Virus record (IMG/VR): IMGVR_UViG_3300042934_001067
Coordinates: 62,001 to 126,000 of that record
DNA: 64,000 bases
DNA from: a virus
Direction: 5' to 3' (one strand)
Under the pieces are notes generated by a model. It searched no databases, was not told the origin of the DNA, and saw nothing but the letters and a program-made list of their open reading frames with translations. The translations under genes and the position numbers were made by a program. How positions within the stretch are numbered: the stretch's first letter is position 1; each line of letters opens with the position of its first letter. Positions 32,789 to 40,039 of this stretch are shown one piece after another.

Positions 32789-33033
32789 CAGCCGCTCACG
32801 AACGGGTCGGCGGCCACCGGCTCCAGCTTGTCCAGGTTGCGGTTCTCCCACGCGAGACGGGCCGTCATCGACGTCGCCACCGACTGCGAGGCGTGCGGGC
32901 CCTGGTGGCCCTCGACGACCTCGCAGGAGTGGATGGCGAACTCGCCGGACACCTGGTCGCGGCAGGCCCGCTCCGGGAAGACGGGGGTGCGGATCTCGGT
33001 GCGGGCGGGGGACTTCTTCGTACGCGGCGGCAT
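32785..33033 (-). CDS. Small hypothetical protein
   Basis: 82 residues, ATG with GAGAGGAG upstream. Basic N-terminus, two Cys (ERACRDQV, HSCEVVEGHQGPH) that could form a metal or disulfide site, helical end. Unrecognised. First of a two-gene leftward unit. Confidence 0.6.
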   Translation of the reverse strand: MPPRTKKSPARTEIRTPVFPERACRDQVSGEFAIHSCEVVEGHQGPHASQSVATSMTARLAWENRNLDKLEPVAADPFVSGW

Positions 33034-33258
33034 GGCGGACTCCTCTCCACCCACTGGGGCCACGCGAACCCCTGTGGACAGCGTCGCGGCAATTGGTCAT
33101 ATGCCATGTTCGCCAGGGGTCTTTTCTCGATCTGAGAATGTGTCATACCTTCGACGTGCGGACACACAGAGTGATCAAGTGAGTACGCGTCGGTCACACG
33201 CGTGCCCGCACCTGCCCCGCCACGGGACAGGTCCACCTCCACACCAGAGGAGCAGGAC

Positions 33259-33522
33259 ATGCCACAGAAGGACCCCGCCAGCACCGACCTGTACGCCCGC
33301 GACCTCCTCGGCCCGTACGACTACATGTGCAACACCGACGGCAGCAACACCGACATGGAAAGCTGCCTCGGCATCGCCGAGCTGGCAGGCGGCGGCTACT
33401 CCATCACCGGCAATAAGCCCGAGGACACCGGCCGCGAGCTGCGCGGCAGCGTCGGCGAGCTGCGCGACCTCTACAGGGTCCTCCGCAACAAGCCGGAGAT
33501 CGCCGGGAACCCCACCCTCTGA
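33259..33522 (+). CDS. Small peptide-like protein, candidate substrate of the neighbouring JmjC oxygenase
   Basis: 87 residues, ATG with AGAGGAG. No family recognised. The mid-region YDYMCNTDGSNTDMESCLG is rich in Asn, Asp and Thr, the residue types often hydroxylated by 2-oxoglutarate oxygenases; the remainder has a Gly-rich stretch and a helical C-terminus. A hairpin separates it from the downstream JmjC gene, an arrangement that gives more substrate than enzyme in peptide-modification operons. That link is inference. Confidence 0.6.
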   Translation: MPQKDPASTDLYARDLLGPYDYMCNTDGSNTDMESCLGIAELAGGGYSITGNKPEDTGRELRGSVGELRDLYRVLRNKPEIAGNPTL

Positions 33523-33543
33523 TCTCCACGCACCCCCGCTCCA

Positions 33544-33578
33544 CGGCGCCCAGGACCGGTCCATGATCCTGGGCGCCG
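33544..33578. terminator. Attenuator-like hairpin between peptide and oxygenase genes
   Basis: CGGCGCCCAGGA (33544-33555) pairs perfectly with TCCTGGGCGCCG (33567-33578). Probably limits read-through into the JmjC gene, which starts 34 bases later. Confidence 0.75.
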
Positions 33579-33611
33579 CTCCGCCCACGCTACCCGAACA
33601 GGAGCGCCACC

Positions 33612-34532
33612 ATGCCGTTGAAGGACCTGGTCCCAGACGCCGCCGAACTCCTCGGCTCCTGGCCCACCGAACCCCGCATCTACCATCACGGCGCCCACGC
33701 CTTCGACGGCCTCCTCACCATGGCCGAGACGGACGCCCTCATCGACCACGACTGCCTGCCCAACCGCAACGTGCGCCTCATCCGCGACGGCGAGACGGTC
33801 GACGACCGTGAGTACAGCGCCACCCCGGACATGCCCAACCCCGGCGCCGTCCGCCGCTACCTCAACGAGGGCTGCTCGCTGTCCATCAGGCGCCTGCAGA
33901 CCATCAAGCCCTCGCTGAGCATCCTGCGCCGGGAGGTCGCCGCCGAGACCGGCTACGAGACCCACTTCAACGCCTACCTCACCCCGCCGAAGCAACACGG
34001 TCTGCGGTACCACTTCGATCCCTACGTCACCCTCGTCATCCAGATCCACGGCTCCAAGGTCTGGCCCCTCCACAGGCCGTTCGTCGAGCATCCCGTGGAG
34101 GAGTACGAGAACTTCCGCCGCCGGGGCTTCACCGAGCAGGAGCGGGAGTACCTCGCCAATCAGGAGCCGGAGAAGGAGTACACCCTGCGGCCGGGGGACG
34201 TGTTTTGGCTGCCCCGGGGCTGGGTGCACTCTCCGCACAACCGTCGCAGCACCGAGCCCAGCCTGCACCTGACATTCGCCCTCAAGCAGCGCACCCTGCA
34301 CTGGGCCGCCGAGGAAATCGCGGGTGTCATCAACCGGCACCTCCTGGACGACCCCGAGGCCCGAGACGGCATCCCGCCCGCCCGCCTCCTGGACGACACC
34401 GAAGCAGTCGTCGAAGACGTTCGTCAGATCCTGGTCGGCGCCCTGATGAGCATGGACGCCAAGGAGATGGCCGCCACGGTGCGCCGTGCCGCGCTGGCCG
34501 AAGCGCCCTCCCCGGCGCCCAGCCTGCGCTAG
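33612..34532 (+). CDS. JmjC/cupin-type 2-oxoglutarate Fe(II) oxygenase
   Basis: 306 residues. The iron facial triad is clear: H134-x-D136 (LRYHFDPYVT) and H206 (LPRGWVHSPHN); K149 in HGSKVWPLH fits the 2-oxoglutarate-binding position. PGDVFWLPRG before the second His is the classic JmjC/cupin-4 signature. Bacterial relatives hydroxylate ribosomal proteins or peptides. The C-terminal ~80 residues (helical) resemble the dimerisation/winged-helix tail of that group. RBS ACAGGAG. Pairing with the small upstream gene suggests peptide hydroxylation. Confidence 0.88.
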   Translation: MPLKDLVPDAAELLGSWPTEPRIYHHGAHAFDGLLTMAETDALIDHDCLPNRNVRLIRDGETVDDREYSATPDMPNPGAVRRYLNEGCSLSIRRLQTIKPSLSILRREVAAETGYETHFNAYLTPPKQHGLRYHFDPYVTLVIQIHGSKVWPLHRPFVEHPVEEYENFRRRGFTEQEREYLANQEPEKEYTLRPGDVFWLPRGWVHSPHNRRSTEPSLHLTFALKQRTLHWAAEEIAGVINRHLLDDPEARDGIPPARLLDDTEAVVEDVRQILVGALMSMDAKEMAATVRRAALAEAPSPAPSLR

Positions 34533-34543
34533 GGTCTGAGTCC

Positions 34544-34933
34544 GTGACCGTCACCACCGCCCCCGTTCACTGGCACGCCTTCGCCTACACCGGCAAGTGC
34601 TACACCGACGGCGAGGTCGCCAAGGGCCTCGCGCCGCCTTCCTTCCCGCCTGTCGAGCTGGCCCGCTGGCTCGACAGGCGTCCCGGCCTGTACGTCTTCA
34701 CCGAGGAGCAGGTCGACGAGGCCGTCGCCTGGCTGGACAAGGAGCTGAACGAGCACGTGCCGGTGGACGCAGCCTCGTTCCCCGTCTCGGTGCGGTTGGA
34801 GTACTCACGCGCCCGGCTGCAGGAGCGGGTCAACCGGGATGTCTGGTACGGGTACTGGACCGCGAGCATGCAGTTCGTCACCCGGGCACTCGTCGTCTGC
34901 ACCAGCCGGGACTCCGCGAAGGGCTGCGTGTAG
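34544..34933 (+). CDS. Hypothetical protein
   Basis: 129 residues, GTG start 12 bases after the oxygenase stop, so likely in the same operon. Contains GLYVFTEEQVDEAVAWLDKEL and YWTASMQFVTRALVVC; alpha/beta with two Cys near the C-terminus. No family recognised; possibly a partner of the peptide-oxygenase pair. Confidence 0.62.
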   Translation: MTVTTAPVHWHAFAYTGKCYTDGEVAKGLAPPSFPPVELARWLDRRPGLYVFTEEQVDEAVAWLDKELNEHVPVDAASFPVSVRLEYSRARLQERVNRDVWYGYWTASMQFVTRALVVCTSRDSAKGCV

Positions 34934-35083
34934 CCCGTCCCAGACGGCCCCGTCTGTGCGCTCCCCCCGTGGCGCATGGGCGGGGCTTCCTGCTGTGTAC
35001 GGCCGCGCACGGCGGGTACACGCCCTGCAGGCCCCGCCGACGCAGCGCACGCCCCCCCCCAGCGCTTCCGGCGGGGCCGTGGG

Positions 35084-35431
35084 CTACCGGCGGGGGACCT
35101 CGGCGCGCAGCAGCAGTTCGTGGCCGAGCCAGGGCACGTCCTTGACGCGCGCGTGCTTGGTGATGCTGGGGACGACGTCGTAGTCGATGTCGTCCTCGTG
35201 GGTGAGGTGGCCGTCGAAGAAGGTGCACCACTGTTCGTAGTACGACAGGATCTTCTCGCGGCGCAGCCAGGAGTCCTCGATGACACCGATGAGTGCGACG
35301 TTCACTCCGGAGGAGACGCGCCATTCGATGGGCGGCAGGCCTGCTTTGGCGGCCCGGGTCAGCAGGCGGCCGAGGGCGAGGTAGGCCTGGCGCTGGCGGT
35401 CGTTCTCGTACTGGCGGAGGTAGTCGGTCAC
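35084..35431 (-). CDS. Hypothetical protein
   Basis: 115 residues, GTG start in a GTGA overlap with the upstream gene. Helix (RQAYLALGRLLTRAAKAGLPP) followed by beta-rich IEWRVSSGVNVALIGVIEDS, and an acidic end with HLTHEDDIDYDVV. Resembles small actinobacterial proteins of unknown function. Coupled with the 74-residue gene. Confidence 0.66.
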   Translation of the reverse strand: MTDYLRQYENDRQRQAYLALGRLLTRAAKAGLPPIEWRVSSGVNVALIGVIEDSWLRREKILSYYEQWCTFFDGHLTHEDDIDYDVVPSITKHARVKDVPWLGHELLLRAEVPRR

Positions 35432-35652
35432 GGTTGGTCGTTGCTCTGGGTGCCGCCCCGGACTTCGCCGACGTCGTCGATGCGCGGGGCGCCGTCGAGG
35501 GTGTGGGCGATGTGCACGGTGGCGCCGGTGATGTCGATGCCCTTGGCGGCGAGCTGAGCGGTCATGTTCTGCTTCCAGTCGTCGAGGGTCTGTGCTTTGG
35601 TGACGGCCTCGTCGATCTGGGACTGGATGTTGTCGTCGTTGAGGTCGCTCAT
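35428..35652 (-). CDS. Small hypothetical protein
   Basis: 74 residues, ATG with GAGGAG and the CCCGCC leader. Acidic N-terminus (SDLNDDNIQSQIDEAVTKA), then IDITGATVHIAHTLDGAPRIDDVG. No motif recognised. Co-translated with the next gene leftward. Confidence 0.64.
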   Translation of the reverse strand: MSDLNDDNIQSQIDEAVTKAQTLDDWKQNMTAQLAAKGIDITGATVHIAHTLDGAPRIDDVGEVRGGTQSNDQP

Positions 35653-35984
35653 GACGGCTCCTCTGCGGGCGGGATGCGGTGGGTTCACAGCCTACCGGCG
35701 CGCGGGCGCCGTGGTGTTGGCCTTCGTGGTGGCGGCCGTGGCAGGATCGGGGTATCCGCCAGCGGCCCGCCAGCCGCAGTCCCGACTCGAACCGCCCCAG
35801 GGCACCCGCGTTTCCGTTTCCGCAGGTCAACCTTACAAAACCTCGCGCAGGCCCACATCCGGCCGGTGGCTGAGGTAGAAACGCGAAGTGCGGGGCGGTG
35901 CCGCGCGCGACTTCTCCGAGTGGTGGGTGGCCTGCGAGGTTTTGTAAGGTTGACCTCCGTCGTGGACCCGGCAGGATAAGGGGC
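35653..35984. other. Intergenic region with a paired inverted repeat
   Basis: No gene seen. It carries two 23-base perfect inverted arms (35824-35846 and 35934-35956) containing AACCTTACAAAACC, each followed by AGGCC or CAGGCC on the inner side, about 87 bases apart, 29 bases before a recombinase-like gene. A candidate recombination or binding site. Confidence 0.75.
35824..35956. repeat. 23-bp perfect inverted repeat, extended imperfectly to ~28 bp
   Basis: Left arm 35824-35846, right arm 35934-35956 in opposite orientation. Homology continues inward as AGGCC, with a two-base insertion (GC) in the left arm. AT-rich core in a 70% G+C setting. Flanks a ~87-bp segment and sits before the degenerate tyrosine recombinase gene. 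Confidence 0.9.
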
Positions 35985-36848
35985 GTGGAACCCCTGATGC
36001 TGCTCGACCACTGGCTGGCCAACGCCCCTCTGAAGCCCTCGTCCCAAGCCGAGTACCGGCGCGAGGTCGGCTACTGGCTCACCTGGTGCGACGCCCAGCG
36101 CAACCCCCGCGTGCACCCATACCACGTCGGCCCGGCCCACGTCGCCCGCTGGTGCGACGAGCAGTTCCTGCGCCCACACCTCGGCGACATCCCCTTCACC
36201 GGGCCCGAGGCCCTCGCCGTCCTCGTCGCCGAACGCCCCGACGTCGCCAAGAGCCACGACCGGCGCATCACCGCCCTCTTCCTCTACTACGAAGCCGCCA
36301 AGGACCAGGGCCTGGTCCTCACTCCCCCGCACCTGCACGACCTGCGCTCCGGCGTCGACCGCGACAAGGGCGCACCCCGGCGCCTCGACCCCCGAGAGCG
36401 CGCCGCCTTCCTCAGGGCCGTCGGCGCCTGGGGTCCTGACCGCAGCCAGCACCACCAGCGCGACCAGCTCCTGGCCTACCTCCTGCTCGCAGGACTGCGT
36501 CCCGCCCAGGCCGTCCGCCTCGACAGACGCCTCATGAACGAACAGCCCGACGGCAGCTGGCACTGCCGCGTCCCCGACGAACACGACGGCCCCGGCCGCC
36601 CGGTCGAACTCGACCCCCTCGTCGGCGACGCCATCCGCGAGTACCTCCCCCACCGCCCCACCCCCAGGCCCGGCGAATGGGCCCTCCTCCTCTCCCGCAC
36701 CGGCCGCCCCCTCTACAGCCGCTTCCCCAACGAACTCGTCCGCGCCATCGCCGACACCAGCCCACGCCTCGCCCAGCGCCACCCGCCCGTCACCGCCGAC
36801 GCCGTCGCCCACACCGGCCTCTGGGACGAACCCGGAGAAAAGTCCTGA
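35985..36848 (+). CDS. Degenerate tyrosine-recombinase-like protein
   Basis: 287 residues, GTG start after AGGATAAGGGG. The N-terminal SAM-like core-binding domain (~1-90: WLANAPLKPSSQAEYRREVGYWLTWCDA) and the box I Arg (LLLAGLRPAQAVRLD) are present. The usual HxxR and GH...Y motifs are not: the C-terminus ends QRHPPVTADAVAHTG. It may bind DNA without cleaving it, or be a decaying integrase. Beside the 23-bp inverted repeat, so binding to it is plausible. Confidence 0.7.
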   Translation: MEPLMLLDHWLANAPLKPSSQAEYRREVGYWLTWCDAQRNPRVHPYHVGPAHVARWCDEQFLRPHLGDIPFTGPEALAVLVAERPDVAKSHDRRITALFLYYEAAKDQGLVLTPPHLHDLRSGVDRDKGAPRRLDPRERAAFLRAVGAWGPDRSQHHQRDQLLAYLLLAGLRPAQAVRLDRRLMNEQPDGSWHCRVPDEHDGPGRPVELDPLVGDAIREYLPHRPTPRPGEWALLLSRTGRPLYSRFPNELVRAIADTSPRLAQRHPPVTADAVAHTGLWDEPGEKS

Positions 36849-36861
36849 CACACTGAGCACC

Positions 36862-36978
36862 GTGACCCGCCACACACCGCTGCACCCCTACGCCCGCGCC
36901 GCCCTGCTCCTCGTCGGAGGCTTCTGGGGCACCGTCCTGCTCCTGGCCGCCACCGTGGCGATCCTCTGCTGGACATGA
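36862..36978 (+). CDS. Small single-pass membrane protein
   Basis: 38 residues, GTG start. Basic N-terminus (TRHTPLHPYARA) and one hydrophobic helix (ALLLVGGFWGTVLLLAA..., ~14-36), then a Cys-Trp-Thr end. It sits 13 bases after the recombinase-like gene and is followed at once by a terminator. Small membrane peptides of this type often act as regulators or toxins. Confidence 0.55.
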   Translation: MTRHTPLHPYARAALLLVGGFWGTVLLLAATVAILCWT

Positions 36979-36980
36979 CG

Positions 36981-37009
36981 AAGGGCCCCGCTCAACCTAC
37001 GGGGCCCTT
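36981..37009. terminator. Terminator hairpin
   Basis: AAGGGCCCCG pairs perfectly with CGGGGCCCTT around CTCAACCTA; ends the recombinase-like/small membrane protein unit. Confidence 0.85.
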
Positions 37010-37010
37010 C

Positions 37011-37312
37011 ACCTCCGCAAGTGCGGAGCAATCTTGCTGACCACATGGCTTGCGCCGTTGCGATCCACCTCCGCCGGAGCGGAGCCACACCCCGCCAGTG
37101 CGGGGACTACTCGGAATACCAAGCCGAGCCACCCCCGCGTCGGCGGGGAAGAGTCTCAGAGCGCGTCATCACCGTGCTCTTCAACCGGTACACCCCCGCA
37201 GATGCGGGGAGCAACGCACCTCTGCCCTTAACGAGGGCCATCCCCGCAGGTGCGGAGAGCAGTTGTGCACGCCCCTGAGGCCGGGGCCATCCCCGCTGTC
37301 GCGGGGAGCACG
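37011..37312. CRISPR. Degenerate orphan CRISPR array, type I-E-like repeats
   Basis: Seven stem units of the form CCCCGC-N4-GCGGGG lie at 37013, 37069, 37090, 37133, 37194, 37242 and 37291 (stem starts); the last is ATCCCCGCTGTCGCGGGGAG followed by CAC. Stems match actinobacterial type I-E repeats. Spacing is irregular (21 to 61 bases; one gap is the expected ~61) and several units carry CTCCGC variants, so the array is decaying. No cas gene is in the window. Spacer contents look random. Confidence 0.7.
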
Positions 37313-37393
37313 TCTACGAAGTTAGCAGAATCTCGCGCCGCCAGAAGGCGTTCCGCGAGATGATGGAAACTCACATCCCGCCAGGAGGAACCG

Positions 37394-37735
37394 ATGAGCG
37401 AGACCCAGACCGCCGCCGACGTCCGCACCGCCACGGTGCGAGCTGATGATGAAGGTCGGTGGTGGCTGACCGTCGAGGGCACCAGCATCGACGACGAGTA
37501 CGCGATGGTCGTCGAGGACAACACCGGCCCGGACTACCTCCCCGGCGCCGGACTGGGACACCGGCTGATCGAGCGCGGATTCATGCCCGACCGCTCCGCC
37601 GTCGACCGGCACGACGGCACGGCTGCGGGGAAGCTGGCCGCGACGGCGGAGTCCGGCTGGACTCGGACCGGGCCGGACACCTGGACGATCCCCTGCAGCC
37701 CGATCCCCGGCTTCCCTGGCGGCAAGTCGGCCTGA
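37394..37735 (+). CDS. Hypothetical protein
   Basis: 113 residues, ATG with CAGGAGGAACC upstream. Beta-rich (RTATVRADDEGRWWLTVEG, DDEYAMVVED) with LGHRLIERGFMPDRSAV and a Gly-rich end. No family recognised. Lies alone between the CRISPR remnant and a strong terminator. Confidence 0.7.
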   Translation: MSETQTAADVRTATVRADDEGRWWLTVEGTSIDDEYAMVVEDNTGPDYLPGAGLGHRLIERGFMPDRSAVDRHDGTAAGKLAATAESGWTRTGPDTWTIPCSPIPGFPGGKSA

Positions 37736-37748
37736 TTCCGCAAGGTTT

Positions 37749-37793
37749 CCCAGAACGGCCACTTTCCCGTCCGAGGAAAGTGGCCGTTCTGGG
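37749..37793. terminator. Convergent terminator hairpin
   Basis: CCCAGAACGGCCACTTTCC and GGAAAGTGGCCGTTCTGGG form a perfect 19-bp stem with a seven-base loop; serves genes on both sides. Confidence 0.92.
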
Positions 37794-37797
37794 CAGG

Positions 37798-38811
37798 TCA
37801 GGCGACGGGGAGCGGCCGTCCGCTGCCCGGCGTCGGGTCAGGGACCTCCTCGTGCTCGTCGCCGCCCCGGCCGGGGTGGCAGATCGGGCACCACGGCTGG
37901 TACGCGTTGTGGAAGCGTCCGAGCAGTGTCAACAGAAGGATTGCGGACCAGGTCAACGCATAGAACGCCGTGTCCCACAGGCCGTCAACGAAGCTCTGTC
38001 CGGTCCACTGCCCGACCATAGCCGCCAGCGGCACCCAGCCGCAGCGGTGGAAGACGCTGAAGCGCCACTTGCGTGCGGCAGCGTGTTCAGGCGCATCGGT
38101 AGGGAACTGGGTGACGCACTGCTCGCACAGGGACAGCGTGTGCTGGTGATCGATGTACAGCAGGGTGAGCAAGGTGATGGTGCCAAGTCCTTGCAGGGCG
38201 GCCCACACAGCCGTGTCCGGGGTGAGGTGGAGGGCGACGTTGACGATGACGGCGGCGATGATGAGCCAGAAGCCGCGATGGCGAAGGTTCTGTCCCGGTC
38301 CGGCCAGGTAGTTGCGGAAGGGCGTGTAGGGCTGGAGACCGGGCTGGTTGGCGTTGCGGAAGCGCGTAACCGAGAGGGTCAGCGTGATGAGCAGGGCTGC
38401 GCTGAAAAGTGGCAGGCTCGTCTGGAGATCGAAGGAGGTTTCCCTGCTTTCTTCGTCGTAAGGAATGACTCCTGTCGCCATGAGAATGCCCATCATGACG
38501 AGGATCGCCCCGCTGGTGACCAGCGAAAAGGCTCCGCACCAGCGGCTGAAGTGGAGCAAGGCTCGGTAGTGCGGGCGCTTCAGGCGGTCTTCGGGGTGAT
38601 GTCGGCAGCTGGGGCAGTGGTCGGCGTGCCTGGTGTGGTAGTAGGCGATGACACCGAGTAGGACGGCGAGAGCGACTGCGGCGTACCCGCCGAAGTTGAG
38701 GGCGGCGTTGCGGCCACGGATGTCAGTGAGGGCTACTCCGGCGGCGCTGGCGATGGGAAGGGCCTTCAGCGCGTGATGCGCAAAGCGTCCGTGTGTGAGG
38801 TCGAGGATCAC
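37798..38811 (-). CDS. Multi-pass membrane protein with CxxC loops
   Basis: 337 residues with about seven hydrophobic helices (for example YAAVALAVLLGVIAYY, GAILVMMGILMA, WLIIAAVIVNVAL, LTWSAILLLTLLG). Three CxxC pairs (CPSC, CEQC, CPIC) near helix ends suggest metal or redox coordination. Its ATG overlaps the stop of the upstream XRE gene, so the two are made together. Function unknown; a membrane effector controlled by the XRE protein is a possibility. Confidence 0.82.
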   Translation of the reverse strand: MILDLTHGRFAHHALKALPIASAAGVALTDIRGRNAALNFGGYAAVALAVLLGVIAYYHTRHADHCPSCRHHPEDRLKRPHYRALLHFSRWCGAFSLVTSGAILVMMGILMATGVIPYDEESRETSFDLQTSLPLFSAALLITLTLSVTRFRNANQPGLQPYTPFRNYLAGPGQNLRHRGFWLIIAAVIVNVALHLTPDTAVWAALQGLGTITLLTLLYIDHQHTLSLCEQCVTQFPTDAPEHAAARKWRFSVFHRCGWVPLAAMVGQWTGQSFVDGLWDTAFYALTWSAILLLTLLGRFHNAYQPWCPICHPGRGGDEHEEVPDPTPGSGRPLPVA

Positions 38812-39086
38812 TGGGTGTCTTCTCCTGGCTTTTCGAACCGGACGACGAGACGGACCCCGAGGGCCTTCGCGATACGCACGAGCAGGGGCAGGGTGGGGAG
38901 TTTGGCGGCGCTCTCCACGACTGAGATGCGGGGTTGCTTGGTGCCGACGCGGTCGGCAAGTTCCCCCTGTGACAGCCCCTGCTCAGTGCGCAGTTCGTAG
39001 ACGGCCTGAGCGATGGTGTAGGCCAGCTCTCGCTCGGGGTCTTCGTCGGTGGCGGGTGGTGGTGTGGTCTTTCGCAGTGCTCTCAT
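38808..39086 (-). CDS. XRE-family DNA-binding protein
   Basis: 92 residues. HTH: LRTEQGLSQGELADRVGTKQ, PRISVVESAAKLPTLPLLVRIAKALG. HigA/antitoxin-like size. The start codon lies inside a long palindrome, so the message is nearly or fully leaderless and autoregulated. Coupled by an ATGA overlap to the membrane protein, forming a two-gene unit. Confidence 0.88.
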   Translation of the reverse strand: MRALRKTTPPPATDEDPERELAYTIAQAVYELRTEQGLSQGELADRVGTKQPRISVVESAAKLPTLPLLVRIAKALGVRLVVRFEKPGEDTQ

Positions 39087-39120
39087 AACGACAACGGTAT
39101 GTTATACCGAAGTCGTTATG
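39084..39120. promoter_or_regulatory. Near-perfect 37-bp palindromic operator over the XRE start codon
   Basis: Outer arms CATAACGAC/GTCGTTATG (39084-39092 and 39112-39120) and inner arms CGGTAT/ATACCG surround a short centre. It overlaps the XRE start codon and lies 21 bases before the rightward gene's ATG. Very likely the XRE protein's own operator, also controlling the divergent gene. Confidence 0.85.
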
Positions 39121-39141
39121 AAGCAAGCCGGAGGAGGAGCT

Positions 39142-39567
39142 ATGCGCACGCGGCCTCGGGGAGGGGTCTACAGGTCCGCCAAGGGGTGGGAGCGGCATGC
39201 GGAGTTGGTGCAGTCACGCCGCTTGTGTGTGAGCGGGAAGATCACGTTCATCGCGAGGTCCGACGCGGAGGAGTTCGTCGCCTCGGACCGGGGTGAGCAC
39301 GACGCGCAGCGGATCTACGACTGCTCTCTGTGCGGCTGGATGCACACGACGTCGGGCGGGGGCAGCCAGAGGTACTTCGACCCCCGGGCGAAGCGAGTGA
39401 ACAAGAGCCGCTTGTACGCCTCGAAGCAGCTGCCTCGCCTCGGTCAGTGCCGGGTGGTCGCACAGAGCGTGAAGCAGGGGTGGATCGAGTTCGAGGACGG
39501 CAACGGCCGGATTCGACGGTGGTCCACGGTGGGCTGGAGACGGCTGATGCGGCCGTATGAGCCCTAG
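39142..39567 (+). CDS. Basic zinc-containing hypothetical protein
   Basis: 141 residues, ATG with GGAGGAGG upstream. Contains RIYDCSLCGWMHTTS (CxxC...H) and a basic N-terminus (RTRPRGGVYRSAKGWERHAE). The 'YDCSLCGWMHTT' motif is typical of small actinobacterial/phage proteins that resemble zinc-finger remnants. C-terminal strand-rich region (GWIEFEDGNGRIRRWSTVGW). Divergent from the XRE gene, under the same palindrome. Confidence 0.72.
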   Translation: MRTRPRGGVYRSAKGWERHAELVQSRRLCVSGKITFIARSDAEEFVASDRGEHDAQRIYDCSLCGWMHTTSGGGSQRYFDPRAKRVNKSRLYASKQLPRLGQCRVVAQSVKQGWIEFEDGNGRIRRWSTVGWRRLMRPYEP

Positions 39568-39620
39568 ATGCTTCAATGTCCTCGCGCGGGCCGGGGAGGC
39601 CTGGCAGAAGGGCGGGGACG

Positions 39621-39971
39621 ATGCGCAGGGCGGGGCTGGCCGTGGTGGCCGCCGTGGTGGTGCTGGTGTCGGGGTGCGGGGGCTCCGACGACGGCGGCGG
39701 GGAGAGCAGCTCGGTGCCGTACGGGGCGCGGACGTGTTCGGACTGGTCCGGTCGGATGGACGACACGGAGCGGTGGGACGCGGCCGAGGAGCTGCTGGTG
39801 AACGCGAAGGGCACGGACGGCGCCGAGGGGGACCGGGCGCCGTCGGCGAGCACGCTGAAGCAGTTCTCGTCCGACCTGGACACGCTGTGCGGGCGGAGGG
39901 CGGGGGACGAGATGCTGGCGCCGCTCGCGGACGAGCTGTACACGCTGAACCGGGCGTACTACAGCATCTGA
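39621..39971 (+). CDS. Lipoprotein
   Basis: 116 residues. Signal peptide RRAGLAVVAAVVVLV with lipobox VSGC, followed by GGSDDGGGESSS linker and an extracytoplasmic domain with three Cys (ARTCSDWSG, LCGRRAGD). A longer N-terminus is possible, but this ATG gives the standard lipoprotein signal. Function unknown. Confidence 0.8.
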   Translation: MRRAGLAVVAAVVVLVSGCGGSDDGGGESSSVPYGARTCSDWSGRMDDTERWDAAEELLVNAKGTDGAEGDRAPSASTLKQFSSDLDTLCGRRAGDEMLAPLADELYTLNRAYYSI

Positions 39972-39980
39972 GACTGCAGA

Positions 39981-40017
39981 AGGGCCCCGGTGAGCCGTCA
40001 CGCTCGGCCGGGGCCCT
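39981..40017. terminator. Convergent terminator hairpin
   Basis: AGGGCCCCGG pairs with CCGGGGCCCT; lies between the rightward lipoprotein gene and the leftward DUF2637 gene. Confidence 0.8.
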
Positions 40018-40039
40018 GCTGTGTTGAGCCTATCGGGCG

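Noticed and set aside
35824-35956. Hairpin telomere or terminal repeat of a linear plasmid
   Set aside because: The arms are internal and 87 bases apart, with normal genes on both sides; Streptomyces linear ends use other structures.
37011-37312. A functional CRISPR locus
   Set aside because: Repeat spacing is irregular, several repeats are mutated, and no cas gene or leader is visible.
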